The position numbers were made by a program, and so were the translations under genes. Positions 8,819-21,599 of a DNA stretch of 64,000 nt are shown piece after piece. Each line of letters begins with the position of its first letter. Positions within the stretch are counted from its first letter, which is position 1. Under the pieces are notes generated by a model that saw nothing but the letters and a program-made list of their open reading frames with translations, was not told the DNA's origin and ran no database searches. The stretch comes from Rusavskia elegans. Lineage: Eukaryota; Ascomycota; Lecanoromycetes; Teloschistales; Teloschistaceae. The stretch lies in contig SAUG01000044.1 in NCBI GenBank assembly GCA_011316305.1, positions 496,001 to 560,000 of the forward strand, written 5' to 3'.

Positions 8819-10900
8819 GAGCAGCCATACATTAACTCACCAAGAAGCAGGGCTTATCGAGTATACACCTTACCCGCCTCTCGTACCGCCTCTAGTACCG
8901 CCCCTCGACAACCCCTCGGGCTCGTGCGAGCGGGAGTTTTACGCCGCAATTAACGCCTCTCAAGCGTCAAGACGAACCACAAGCTTTTCCAGCCGAATTA
9001 GAATGCGAAGGAAAGAAGATGCTAGTACCGGGGACCAGATACAACACTAGCAGCACTGAAAATCGTGGAGGGATCTCCGATGCTCAACGCGGAAACTCGT
9101 CGGCTCGTTGTCGGAGAACATGCTGTTTTGCACATTAAGGTGGGAGCAGGAACGGGTCCGAAGAGGGATTAGCAGTCGCCGCTGCATTTCAAGGTCTTCG
9201 GTCTTGCACTTGGCCTCAACGTTACCTCATCAGCGAGCTAGGGAGCCTCGATCATCTTTATAGGTTTTGTCTTGGCCAGTCTTCGCGACAAAAACCATTA
9301 CCAGCAAGTGCTGCATGACTCCAACAAAAGGTAGCGCCACCGGTAGGATTGCACCATTTAGAGATTCGCGCATGCATCAAGACGCAGCCTAGCATACATA
9401 AGAAGGCTTTGTGACCATACCAGGCTTCAACGGCACGGCACAAGACATGTCGGCTCAGGCGTCATCGGAGTCAGCCCTCGTCCATTAAAGAGCGCTGCTC
9501 CCCCCCTCTTGTCCCTGTCTCAACTCTCACGCTGGGACTATGTGGTGCTGACGCTTGTCTCGGACTTCGTGACATGGGATTTTTGGTGCAGGAGGACCCA
9601 ACATTCCAAGAATCCAGTGCGTTTGGATATACCTGCTCTTGCCTCGCTTCATCGGGTGAGATAGAGCCTGAAGCTTTTCGCTGAACGCGACACAGATTTC
9701 AGCGAATATCCTCGAGGCAAGGGGTCCGATCCCTACCCCCACCGTTTAACTTCTGCCGTCTTACCAAGGACTTTCGAAGTTGTAGTCGGTCGAAGAAGCT
9801 TTCCACGTAGCAATACCTCGAGAGCAATCTCGGCAGCCCCGAAGAAGGCGCGGATTTCTTGATGGAACAAGAAGCGTGCACGAACATATAGCAATTACAG
9901 AACGGCCCGATCCTTTGATGTTCGCTATTGTCCTCGAATCACCAATGGTGCCGCGATCTCCTTCGCCACGAGCGCGAGATTCCGTCGAGAGGGCCCCTAC
10001 TGGCAAACGCACGTGCAGACACTGATGAGGAATCCCCAAAGTCTATGAGCCAAACGTGGCGTTGCTACGAAACGACGATGCAATGCTGCCATCCGCGAAG
10101 TCTGCGGCGGAACATGAGACGACAACGAACGGCTCCCCTCTGACTAGCTGCAACAACAACGTATGCCGCGGAGTCGGAAATCGACGGCGAAGTTTTGCAG
10201 TATATCGCATGGCCCTGCCTTGGTTAAACGACAAGACTCTCGCTTCCAGATAGCAGGCGTTGACTTTTTGCACTTTCCTGTTATGAGAAGGTCAAAGCCA
10301 ACGTTCCTCTCGAGGTCGCATGTACATCATGACCCCTTCTGGAAGTCGTTCTGATACCAAAACGCTACGTCTCGCGGCGGAGGCATGATCGCGACCTTAT
10401 CGTTGCCTAGGGCCATGCTGCTGCGTTGCACGCAGGTGCAGACGCACTGGAGGTGGCCCTCCCATGATAATGACGGATGGGTTTCTTGGAGCCGAGATCG
10501 TGACCTGCAACTTTGACGTTAACCTAACGTGCAAGCGCTTTGGTGTGGCTCTCGCATTTGTAGCTGCAGCTGTGCGGGTACGGTCAAGACTTGCTGGTAG
10601 GTAGTGGTATTAACCTGTATGGGATTTTCTCCCTCTAGTGGTGATACTGTGACTAATCTGGTTTAGTGCGTGACCGATCGGATTAGCGCCTCGGCATCCG
10701 GGCCGTCAGTTTCTTCTCTGCAAGAAACTAGGCTAGGCATTTGCCAGAGATCTTTCGTTAGCAATTCAATCGTATCTCCCATGCCGCCAGACGTTCCTTA
10801 TCAGCATCTAACACGATGTGAACGGGCGTACTTGGATCCATACACCCTTGCTCTTTTCTAATTATTATCTGTATTGCCATAAACCTCCTAGCAAGATTTT
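8819..10900. other. About 2 kb with no supported gene, next to the AT-rich block
   Basis: Base composition is ordinary. Short frames on both strands (for example 8817-9050 plus, 9527-9742 minus, 10043-10273 minus) have no recognisable motifs and overlap. A small triplicated motif (CCGCCTCTCGTAC / CCGCCTCTAGTAC / CCGCCCCTCGAC) sits at about 8874-8911. Composition changes abruptly at about 10,860-10,930 to AT-rich DNA. Confidence 0.4.
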
Positions 10901-10929
10901 CAGCGAAAGCGTTCCCTCCACCCTCTTTT

Positions 10930-11512
10930 CGTCGTTTGAAACTATAAATATAGGTTATCAAAAGTATTTTAGCTAACAATATAGTATATTCTGGCGGCTG
11001 AAATTATCTATACTATAATCTATTTAACCCGAGCTAGCTTTTAACTTTTCGTAGTAATTTCTCTTTGACCCTTGAACGCCGTCGTAGTGATAGGCAATTC
11101 TAGCCAATATTACCCGTCGAAAAAGGCAGTGGTAATCAGATTTCCTTATCTAATCGTTAACGGCGTTCAAAACGACGGAGTATAGTTATTTTTAGAAAAG
11201 TCAAGATATCGTAATCTACGTTAAAATATTAGAATATAATAATTCGGACAATCAAAACTATATTAATTAAAACTATTTATAGAATCGACTGTTATAATAT
11301 CGAATAATATCTAATAGATATTGAAATATCGAGAAATAAAATTTCGATATATTAAAAAAAAGTATATAGCTAATTTCTTCTATAGAAAATAGTTTAAATA
11401 AATCGATTAACTAATATTAGAAATAAATCAAAATAGAAAATATAATATAGCAACGACGAATGGATTCAAAATCGAATAAAATATTAATACTATTCTATTA
11501 TTTAACGTCTAT
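10930..11512. other. AT-rich unassigned sequence at the left edge of the block
   Basis: Decayed sequence with no terminal repeats or coding traces that I can place. It holds a few GC-richer patches (11,070-11,180) and runs up to the target-site copy ATTTTACG at 11,513-11,520. Confidence 0.4.
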
Positions 11513-11814
11513 ATTTTACGTAAATTGATTGTCGAATCGGATTTCGAATCTAAATTAAAAAAAACCGATCTAGATTGACTATTTCGGTACGAATTCCCGT
11601 CGGTATTTATAATTCGACTCGATTTTTCAATAAATCGAATCGGTTCGATTTATTAAATAGTCGGTTCCGGATCGAATCCGGAAATCCGACAGAAATTTAT
11701 TAAACCTTTTTTGGAAACTATAAATTATATATATTAATATATTGATCTCAGTATATAGATAATATATAAAAGTAAAAGAATTATCTATTTAAAATATTAA
11801 TATCTAGTCTATCT

Positions 11815-12283
11815 TAAAATTTTCGAAAAGTGATCCCGAAACTATTAATTTAGCCCGAAAGAACCCCGGGCTTCTAATGGAACGTCTAGAACGTCTAGAA
11901 CGTCTAGAACGTCTAAAACGTTCTAGACCATTCTAGTAGATTTCTAGGCCTCTAAAACTGAATATATATCTATTTATAATAGTTTCATATTTTATATATA
12001 TTTTAATCTTTCCTTTTATAGATTTTTTTAATTTTGAAACTAGTAAATATTAATTATTTATTTTATATAAAATTGGTAGTTAGGCGCCACTAGCGTAGTT
12101 TTATAATAACTTCTTTTTAGATAGTAGTAAATATTTTTATCCGCCTAATAATTTTAGAAAACTCGAGATATTCCGAACGTTTCTAATAATTTCTCGGGCG
12201 CCCGGGATTTTCGAAAGCCGTTCGAATCTATAAAGTCTTTACTAAAATTATAGAACTTCTAGAACTATATTTCGAAAGCTTTG
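11815..12283. mobile_element. GGTTTTCGAAA-ended element, copy 1
   Basis: Left end TAAAATTTTCGAAAAGTG and right end CTATATTTCGAAAGCTTTG match the ends of the better-preserved copy at 14687-15375 after allowing for RIP. It includes four 9-bp tandem units ACGTCTAGA at 11882-11917. The target duplication is not clear. It lies inside the element at 11571-12396, making a three-level nest. Confidence 0.55.
11882..11920. repeat. Short tandem repeat, 9-bp unit x4
   Basis: The unit ACGTCTAGA is repeated exactly three times, then once as ACGTCTAAA (G to A). It is internal to the GGTTTTCGAAA-ended element. Confidence 0.85.
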
Positions 12284-12817
12284 ATATAGTAAATTAATTG
12301 AAATTTTTTGAAATTATATAGATTTAACGATACTTTTAGATCGGATCGGATTATTTTTTTAATCCGGATTCGAAATCCGATCCGACAATTAATTTAAATC
12401 GATCCGACCCGAATCGGTTCCGACTTTTCTAAATACCGAACCGACGGGTTTTCGGTTTCTAGTTTATAGTCGATTTAATTTAAAAATACCGCTAGATCTA
12501 TATCTTTTCTATAATTCTAATATAAAAGTTATAAAAATTATTGTATAAATATCCGATTTAAATAACTATATTAAATAAGGAAAATTTAAATAGATAGAAT
12601 ATAATATTTTTATATATTATTTATTTATTAAATTTGGTAGTATATTAGATTCAATTTTTAGAAAATTTAATAAATCGGGTCGGATTATAGTCGAATTTCT
12701 AGATTCGATTTAAAATCGATCGTTTAGCGCGTTAAATCGATTCGATTTACTAAAAAATCGGGTCGGATTATAGATACCGATAGAAATTCGTATCAAAACA
12801 ACCAGTCCAATTCTACG

Positions 12818-13370
12818 CCTAAAATTATTACATCCCGAAATCAACGGACAGTAGATATTTGAAATCAAAACGACCGATTTGATACTAGACGACGAGAAAA
12901 TATATAGTATAGAGCTTGTAGATAATGCTGCGAAATTTCTATATACGAATAGCGGCAACGCCGATATTATAGATTAGAATAAATTCTTGCTATCAGTATT
13001 TTTCTATTTATCTACACGTATTTCTCATTGATTTATCTATACGAAAACGATATTTTATCGAATATAGTAATAAATCTAATTTTATAGACGTATATACGGC
13101 TATTCGAATATCATTTCTATCGTTTTCCATTCGCTATCGCTAAAACTACCTCGTATTTTAGAGATTTTCGTCTGAATCTTTTTATTTTCTTCTACGTTTT
13201 TTTCCTATAATTATTTTACTATCTTGCACGCGTTTTTTAATCTTTTTTTAGTTATTATTATTATAATTTCATATAATTTTTTCTTTTCTGTTATCTCTAT
13301 CGCCGAATAAAAGAATTTATATTTATATTTTAAAATATCTACTATAGGTAATTTGATACCATTTTTAATA
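12818..13370. other. AT-rich unassigned sequence
   Basis: RIP-type sequence between the nested hAT-like group and a family T end. The short minus-strand frame at 12710-12958 overlaps the element end and looks like chance. No feature is recognised. Confidence 0.4.
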
Positions 13371-13379
13371 GCGTTAAAT

Positions 13380-14144
13380 TAATTTAATTAAACTTTGTTT
13401 TATTATCCGGTAAACTAATAGTTCGGTATATAGATTGGATATTGATATATCACGATCGAATATATAGTAATAGGATTAAAGATTATATTAATTAATATAG
13501 ATAACAGTATTTTAAAATGTATTTTTTATCAAATTTAATAATATAATCAAGTTTTCTATCGATATTATAACAAATATAGAAACATTTATTTGATAAATAC
13601 ATTATATAGATATCGGTTAATTTTTTTTTACTTTTAATAGTAAAATAAATTCTAAAATTCTATATATTCTAAAATATTACGATTTACTATAATTTTTTAC
13701 GAGAATATATATCTACGTAATAGCTGAAACTATAAATTAGATTAAACAGTCGTATATTTATAATAACTATATCTATTTACGATGATATCGACTCTATTAT
13801 TATTATTATAATAGTTTTTTTCGATTATAATAAAATTTTTTTTTTATCGTTTTTAAAATATACTATCTCATTTTTTTCTCTTTTTATTTAAATCAATCGA
13901 ATAAAACTTCTAGCTATAGTAGCTAGCGTATAAGCTAGTAATTCTATAAAAGTTATATAAACTATAAATTTTTTAATAATTGAAAAAAATATTTAAATAT
14001 AAAGTATATAGTAAATATAACCGAAAAAAATACTAGAGATATTTACTCCGTAGAAAAATTTATAGCTATAGCGAAAATAGTAGATAAATTCAATTATTTA
14101 TAATCGAAAAGATATAATTTCTACTATCGTATAATCGATACCAA
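13380..14144. mobile_element. Family T element, 5' part, interrupted
   Basis: It starts with the family T terminal sequence (GTTTTATTATCCGGTAAACTAATAGTTCGG, compare GTTTTGGTTTTGGTACCCGG at 49863). It proceeds colinearly with the full copy and stops at the right-terminal motif CTACTATCGTATAATCGATACC, exactly where a hAT-like element begins (14145). The continuation beyond that element was not located. Confidence 0.5.
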
Positions 14145-14359
14145 TAGAATAGCTGTCGGATCGAATTTCGAATCTAGATTAACTAATCCGATCCGATTCG
14201 AATCGAGTTAAAAAATAGTCCGACCCGATTCGATTTCGGATCGAACTCGGGACCCCGAGTTTAATCAATTAAAATCGTTAAAACTAAAGTTTATTTAAAT
14301 AAAATCAATTTTTTTATTATTAATATAGTTATATATTGATGTAAAAGAATTTTCTAGAC

Positions 14360-14387
14360 CTATTATATATATATATATATATATATA
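14360..14387. repeat. (TA)n microsatellite
   Basis: An uninterrupted run of alternating T and A inside the AT-rich element. Confidence 0.8.
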
Positions 14388-14686
14388 AAAATAGATATTT
14401 AATTAGTTTATTTAATAATCATTTTTTAATTTCTATTATCTTCGGTTTTTATTTCTATATTTCTTCTATATTTTTTTCTTTTTCTTTTTCTATATTTTTA
14501 TCTTTATTGTTATTTTTATTCTAATTAAAGTTATCATTTCCAGCTAAATTTCTATTATTTTTACATTTGATAATATATTTTTCTACAATCTAGTTTTTAT
14601 TATTAATTTCTATAATATTATTAGTATTTTCGTTTTTTGTTTTATACGGAGAATCTATAGTTATAATAGTCGTATAACTACTATAT

Positions 14687-15375
14687 CAAGGTTTTCGAAA
14701 GGTGGCTCTTAAAGCTCTATAATTTTAGTAGGGGCTCTACGGACTCGAACGGCCCTCGGGAGCTTCGGGCGCCGGAGAAATTATTAAAAGTATTTAGAAT
14801 ATCCCGGACTTTCTAGAGTTTATAGGCGACTAATAATATTTACCGCCGCTTAAAAAAAAGTTATTATAGAGTTATACTAACAACGTCTATCTATTAACGT
14901 TATATAGAATAATTAAATTAATACTAGACTGGCCGTCGGGTCGGATCGCTATTCAAATTCGAGGAACCGATCCGACTTTCTAGTCCGATTAGGCGAAGTT
15001 TTAATCTAATTTAGTAATTCTGCCGTATTAGCCACGTTTATCGCGGGTGGCGACCCGCTTGGCGAGTTCTCGCGGCCAGTCTAATTAATACTAACTAGTT
15101 TAGAAATTAAAAAAATCTATAAAACCGGGGATTTTTATATATATAAAGTCTAGTGTAACTACTAGCGTTTATATTATATAGTCGATATAGATACTAGCTA
15201 GAATTCTCTAAAGCTTTAATAATAAACTATATAGATATACTATATATACAGCTCTAGAGATCTAGAGATCTACTAGAGTAGTTTAAGGCTCTCTCGGACT
15301 AAATCAACAGCCCCGGGCGTCCCGGGCGCCCAGGGCTAGCCCAGGCCCCCCTGGGGCCACTTTTCGAAAACCCTG
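14687..15375. mobile_element. GGTTTTCGAAA-ended element, copy 2
   Basis: Inverted ends: left CAAGGTTTTCGAAAGGTGGC and right GCCACTTTTCGAAAACCCTG (complement CAGGGTTTTCGAAAAGTGGC). CAGGG-type ends and an 8-bp flanking repeat TATAACTA (14673-14680 and 15379-15386, with a few extra bases beside the left end) are hAT-like. The interior is unusually GC-rich and contains palindromic blocks (about 15,240-15,275 and 15,311-15,358). A small TAGACTGGCC element is nested at 14925-15083. Confidence 0.65.
14925..15083. mobile_element. 159-bp hAT-like MITE, weakly mutated
   Basis: Perfect ends TAGACTGGCC and GGCCAGTCTA with perfect 8-bp target duplications ATTAATAC (14917-14924 and 15084-15091). It is the shortest family member here and keeps several CpA/TpG dinucleotides, so it is younger or escaped RIP by being short. 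Confidence 0.88.
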
Positions 15376-15488
15376 ATATATAACTAAATTCTTTAATGAA
15401 TTTCGACTATTTTTATAGAAATTTTGATATTCTAGCAGTTTTAAATTTTTTAAAACCGTTATAATAGATTATTTATTTTTATATAAAA

Positions 15489-16480
15489 TCAATAATCCCT
15501 TCTGAAAAGCTTCTATCTGGGATTATATTGAATTTTCATATATATTTGTTTCATTAACGCTATATACGATAACGATTGTTATATTTATATATAAAGAAAT
15601 CTTTACAGCTATAAAAGATATATAGTTCGTCAGGCAAGATTTACAACGTAGTTGATTACTTCTATTTTGACTAATTGATTTTTTATTCGCGATTACGAAT
15701 CCTCTACTATATAAGTATAACTTCGTTACTCGCAGTACTCGGTCCAGTATATTTAAATTAATTTATCGGGCACGTTTTTTTGATTTAAATACTATATATT
15801 TAGTTTTTCAACGATATTATAAATAATTGCAAGTATCTAATATTTCCGTTATATCTATATACTATAATATAAAGTAATTACGAATAGTCGTTACTTCGGC
15901 TATATTTATTATATAACCCGTACCTAGATATTCCGCTAAGCTATTAAACTACTCTTTAGCCTATATAACTTTAAAAGAGTCGCTACGTAGTACGCTAACT
16001 ACTACGGCTAAAAGCTTTACCCGGTCGATTAGATTAAAAGAGAGTAGAAAAATTAGATAGCGCGTTTTAAAGGCGATAAAAAGTAGATTAATAACGAAGT
16101 TAAACTAGATTACTTTGGTTATAATAAGATAATCGACGTCTTCGAAGGTAGATATAATAATTACGGATATACTATCGTCTGATTTAGCTATAATATAGCT
16201 ATTACAAGAGTCTATATATATACAAAAAGTTTTAGATTTATATTACTAGTAAAAGAAGAAAAAGAAATAATAACTGCGAGGTATATTTATCTATAAAAAT
16301 TCTACGTTAAGTTATCGATAGAAGAATAGATTATATTACTAAATAAATTAAAATTAAAATTCCATAGAACCGTTATTTATATCGATTAAACTAGAGTATA
16401 AATTTACTATCGTATATCTAATACTGGTATATCAACGCTTGATTTGCTTACCAAACCACTGGTTTATCAGGTATTAAAAC
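15489..16480. mobile_element. Family T element, one end missing
   Basis: Colinear with the reverse complement of the full copy at 49863-51494, ending in the terminal sequence ...CCAAACCACTGGTTTATCAGGTATTAAAACC (about 16,440-16,475). The other terminal repeat is absent at about 15,489, so it is truncated. It lies within the large hAT-like relic. Confidence 0.55.
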
Positions 16481-18009
16481 CAAAATAAATAAATTAAATA
16501 AAATCAATAATTAGAACTTTATATTAAATTAAAATCATCCCGTCTGTATTTTAAATAGCTATAGTAGATTGGAAGATATATTGGAAATGAAAAATTATAA
16601 ATTAGATAATTTTATTTATTTTTAATATATTATTTTAATATTTTATTATATTACGTTTTTATTTTATTTAATTAATAAATAATATTTTCTTCGTCTCTTT
16701 TTAGAAAATATTATTACGGAATCTAGTTTTATAGATTAATATTATATATAAATTAATTTATTATGAAAATTAATTTATAATATAAAATCTATTATATTAT
16801 TATATTACTATAAAGTTTTTTATTTATTCTATAATCTATTTTCTCGTTTCTAGCGTTTTATTCTAAATGGATTTTAGTATTTAAATTTATATTTTTCTAT
16901 ATATCGATTTCTTTTAGTTTCTATAGGCGTTTATATATAGTAATACGATCTATATAAAATTATTATCATAGTATATATTTAAATTTCAACTTTTTTTCCG
17001 CGTTTATAATATAAAACCGATTTAGATTTTCTAGATAGTATTTATAATTAATATCTAATAGAATACTAGATAGACAAATATATAATATAATAATATAATA
17101 TAATAAATTTTCGAATAAATCTATAAAATATAATAGTCAAAAAGTATATAAAAATATATAGTAGAATATATTAAAATATTTGAAAAATAAATAGATTCGT
17201 TTAATTTAGCTGAAATTTAGCCGATAATTAAATTAAATTAAATAAATATTACTTTCGACTTTTTTTTCTACTAACTAGATATTATTATAAAGATTCAATA
17301 TAATATATATCGTATTAAACTATTTATCGCTCTATTTATTAAATTATATATATTCAAATCGAATATACTTTAATTAAGTTAATAGTATATAAAAGTTATA
17401 AATTAAATTTTATATCCGCGTTAAAAGATATTCCAATATATAAAAATATTACGAAACTGATTTATAAAAATATAGAAAAGATTAGAAATAGTAGAATAGA
17501 ATAAAAAAAAAAGGAAATCCGGTTTTATAACGGTAAAAATAAAATTCTAGAATAATATATTCTAAATAATCTATGTAATAATATATCGATAGAAATTTAA
17601 ATAGAAAGCTAGTACCGTAGCTTATCGAGATAATCTATCGCTACTAAAAAAATTTCGAAAAACTAATTTTAAAAATAGTATTTACTGGATTATACCGCAA
17701 TAATCTCGAAAATATCGCTATAGAAATTAGTTTGGCCGAGGTTATTAAAATATAGAATACGGTATTAACGTTTCTATAGAATTCTATAGAAATATATATC
17801 ATTATTTACTAAGTAAATAAATATATTATTCATTTATTATACTAATTATATACGTTAATATTTATAGTATTCAGATGCTAATCTAGTAGTATTCAACGTT
17901 AAATAAATTACTATCCAGATTAAAGATATTTAGTTTATTAAAAATCTAATCAAAAATTTAGAAATAAAACTAGAAGAAAATAAACTAGTTTATAACCGAG
18001 ATTTATTAT

Positions 18010-19753
18010 TATAGAACAAGTTTTTATAAAGCCAAACGTATATGATAAACAGTTTGATTAGATTTAATAAGGTTCATTAGATTAGATAGCGGCCTTGGCA
18101 CGTATATTTTATACCCGCAGACTTTTTCAATAGAAAATCAATCTTTCTACTATCTAATTATTTGCTATATTTAACCACGTTATGAAAAATAGTAGTAATA
18201 AATCTATTCTGATTATCCTACGTTATTATCTGTAGATTTATTTCAATCTACGCTAGCGAATTTAGTCTTTTAAACCTTCCGAAAGCTTAAATTATCTCTA
18301 ACTACTTTCTAGTAAATATAAACCAGTTGCGCTAGATGTTAGTAAAGGTTAATCGGTTTCTACTTTACTTTATAAACTTTATAAATTTTATTTTACTCCA
18401 GTTTACTTACGAACGATGTTACTATATTAAACGACGAAAAAATCTTTATAGTAGATATTTAAAATCTTAATCTATTTAGCACCGATAATCTTATCGATTC
18501 TTCTCGTCGTATCTACGTTAATTAACAATCTAAAAGCTCTAGGAAAAAGCTATGTAATTTACTCTTTACCAGATTATAAACCACGGTAGAAAACGTCTAG
18601 AAAGGCGTTAGAGAAATTTAGAATTGGATTAACGATACTAGTAATATTATTAATAAAGAATTCGATAAAAGTGAAAAGTAATTCGGCGAGTTTAAATTAT
18701 CTATAAACGAAACCAAGCTCTCTATCCAGATATAAACGAAGGAGAAACCAGTTACTCTACTATCAAAACTATACAGCGTACCTCTAAAGTCTTTTCCTTC
18801 TACTAGAACCTTATCGAAATTATCTCGCGAAGGCTCTTCTATTCGCTCCGACTACAGTAGTAACGACGGCGGAAATCGAGACTTTATTCAAATAGTTAAA
18901 ATTAAAGAATAGAAAAATAAATTCAAGATATTAGAAATCGGCTATTTCGATCTCTATCTTTTATAGAATATCTATAGTAAAGGAGATTTCGTTTTTATTA
19001 GCGTTTATATCTAGTATCGCGATATATATATCTTTCTGAACCAGGCTAAAATCTTTACGCAGATTCTGGGATCCGTATACGTTCGCAAATACTTTTATCT
19101 ATACCTCCGAAAAATAGCTCAGGCCTGATATAATACGGAACTCGATAACGTATATTTTTCAATATTTTAAAACGGTAGAAGCCTATAGATATAGAAAAAA
19201 CAATTTATTTAACGTTTTAAAATATATATATCTAGCTCTATAACGTTTCTCGGAGCTAATAAATTCTCGATTAAAGATATCTGTTTCTAACGCTCGGTTT
19301 CCGACTATATCTAATCGATAATACGTTATACCCGCGATATAGAATTTAAAGACGAATACTTATAAGTTTTTTAGGCTTGGAACTATTTTATACTAAATCT
19401 ATAACGTAATATCGATAAATTTTCGGAGAAAACATTCTAGTTTTTCTATTAACTAGAGATAGGAATATATCATTATTTCAAAAAAAAAATTTAAATAAAA
19501 GCTACTTTTATATCTGGTTTTTCTTCAAAATAATTCTAGCAGTACTTTTATTAAAACGTTATTTTTAACGATTTTTTTAAATACTTTCTCGTTTTTTCTA
19601 AATAAAAAATCTTAATCTAAATTAGATTTTTAGAAATGAAATTTTTTTTATCGTCTTTTATAGTTATATTTTACTAGTTCTTTTCATCTTTCTTTAACGT
19701 AGCGTTAAACTGTCGTTATTCTATTATATCTAAATAATAAACCCTCGCGAAAA
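18010..19753. other. RIP-degraded coding-like sequence, unassigned
   Basis: GC-richer than its surroundings, with codon-like spacing, but stops in all frames. It is probably the body of another transposon. No catalytic motif could be placed. Confidence 0.35.
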
Positions 19754-19761
19754 AGTCTGAT

Positions 19762-20209
19762 TAGACTGGTTGTCGGGTCGGATTTCGAATCCGGGTTAAA
19801 AAAACCGACCCGACGGGTTTTCGATTTCTAGTTTATAATCCGACCCGATCCGACTCGGAACCGCCAAAACGTTAAATTCTATTATAAAAGTTCAACTTCT
19901 AGTATTAAAATATAATTCTAGTATAAAATTTATTTCTAAATATTTAAAAAAATACTAGTTAATTAACCACGCTAGCTAGAAAGGTTCTAGTTGAACTAAA
20001 TATATTATCTAATTGTATTACCTTTATAGAATAGTTAATACTATAATATATTCTACTTATAACTATTTATAAAGGATTAGCGGATTCCCGTCGGGTTTTC
20101 GGATTCGATTCGGAACCGACCGCTTGCTAAGTCGAATCGGTTCGACTCGCTAAAAAATCGTATCGGATTATAAATACCGACGGGAATCCGTACCGAAGTG
20201 GCCAGCCTA
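19762..20209. mobile_element. hAT-like non-autonomous element
   Basis: Ends TAGACTGGTT and GGCCAGCCTA; 8-bp duplications AGTCTGAT (19754-19761) and AATCTGAT (20210-20217). Subterminal GGTCGG/CCGACC heptad-like repeats fill both ends. Confidence 0.85.
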
Positions 20210-20476
20210 AATCTGATTTACTATAGTTATAGTCTGTTTTAATTGAATTATTTCATTTATTATTACTTTTAGAAATCTTCTACTATATTGTTATAACGTA
20301 AAATCTAATTCTATTAATATATTTTCTCATCAGCGATCTATTTTTTCCTTTATTATACTAAAATTATATCTACTAAACACTGATTTAGAAAAATCTTTCG
20401 CGTTAATTTTCGTTTTTCTTTTATAGCGTTTCTCTATTGCTCGTTCGTATAGTTTATCGTCGAAATCGATTACGAT

Positions 20477-20941
20477 TAGACTGGCCACTTTGGTACGAGT
20501 TCCCGTCGGTATTTATAATCCGATACGATTTTTTAACGAGTCGAACCGGTTCGATTTATTAAACGGTCGGTTCCGTATCGAACCCGAAAATCTAATAGAA
20601 ATCTACTAAACTATTATTAATAGTATAATATTATAATAAATTATTTATTTAATTTTATATAGAAATAGTATATTTATATAATATTTTTTATTTAACTAGA
20701 ATCTTTCTAGCTAGCGTAGTTAATTAACTGGAATTTCTTTAAATGAATAGGTATAACTTTTATACTAGAGTTATACTAGAGTTATACTAATTATATAAAT
20801 TTCGTAGATTATTTAAATCGGATTAGATTATAAACTAGAAATCGAAAATCTATCGGTTCGGTATCTAGAAAAATTGGAATCAATTCGGGTCGGATAGATT
20901 TTTTTAATTCGGATTTAAAATCCGATCCGACAGCCAATCTA
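20477..20941. mobile_element. hAT-like non-autonomous element
   Basis: Ends TAGACTGGCC and AGCCAATCTA; flanking octamers ATTACGAT (20469-20476) and GTTACGAC (20942-20949) differ only by G/A and C/T changes. It is in inverted orientation relative to the copy at 19762. Confidence 0.8.
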
Positions 20942-21081
20942 GTTACGACTTCTATAATTTCTATAAACGTATTATACGTTCGGTAATCGCGTATAAATTT
21001 ATCTTTTATATTATTTTTAATACCGCGTCTAAATAAAATATCTAAATATTTTTATTCTATTTAGTAAATAGTATTTATTTC

Positions 21082-21591
21082 TAGACTGGCTACTTCGAGG
21101 CGGATTTCTGTCGGTATTTTAGAAACTCGATTCGAGTTTTAGTAAATCGTTTCGATCCGACCTACTAAACGATATAGGTCGGTTTCTAAAATTAGAACCG
21201 AAAGTCGAATCGAATTATAAAATAAAAACTAATAGAAATCCGATTTGATCTACTAAATCTCCTATATATAGCTAAATATTATAATTATTAAATAAATAAT
21301 TATTTAATTAATTTTATTAAAATATAAGATTTTTAGATAGTATATATACTTTAACTAAAACTTTACTTACTAGCGTAGTTAATTAACTAGAGTTTTTTTA
21401 GATATATAGATATAACTTTTATACTAGAGTTATACTTTTATACTAGGATTTAGCGGTTTTAATAGGTCGAATTCGGGTTTTCGGATTCGATTCGGAACCG
21501 AGTCGGTTCGGTATCTAGAAAAGTCGAAACCGATTCGGATCGAGTCGGTTTTTTTAACTCGGATTCGAAATTCGATCCGACGGCCAATCTA
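21082..21591. mobile_element. hAT-like non-autonomous element
   Basis: Ends TAGACTGGCT and GGCCAATCTA; flanking octamers TTTATTTC (21074-21081) and CGTATTTC (21592-21599) match at six of eight positions. The subterminal repeats are as in the other copies. Confidence 0.72.
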
Positions 21592-21599
21592 CGTATTTC

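Larger units (their letters stand above)
11571..12396. mobile_element. hAT-like element nested inside 11521-12809
   Basis: The left end TAGATTGACT and right end AATTAATTTA are both explainable as C-to-T/G-to-A forms of TAGACTGGCC and its complement. The 8-bp target duplications are AACCGATC (11563-11570) and AATCGATC (12397-12404). It carries a third insertion (11815-12283). Confidence 0.78.
11521..12809. mobile_element. hAT-like non-autonomous element, interrupted by a second copy
   Basis: The left end TAAATTGATT is the RIP-mutated form of TAGACTGGCC; the right end is CCAGTCCA. It is flanked by 8-bp direct repeats ATTTTACG (11513-11520) and ATTCTACG (12810-12817), differing by one C/T change. 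Its own sequence is 11521-11570 plus 12405-12809; the middle is a later insertion of the same family. The long Trp-less GGTCGG/CCGACC subterminal repeats typical of the family are visible. Confidence 0.8.
14145..18010. mobile_element. Large hAT-like element (possible autonomous relic), with nested insertions
   Basis: The left end TAGAATAGCT followed by GTCGGATCG matches the B-type end of the TAGACTGGCC family. Its interior is colinear with the interior of 26903-29429 (segments at 14,400-14,680, 15,379-15,480 and 16,500-18,000 match 27,200-29,000). Insertions at about 14681-15378 and 15489-16480 break it. The size suggests it once carried a transposase, but RIP leaves no readable frame. The right end and target duplication were not found; the end coordinate is approximate. 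Confidence 0.45.
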
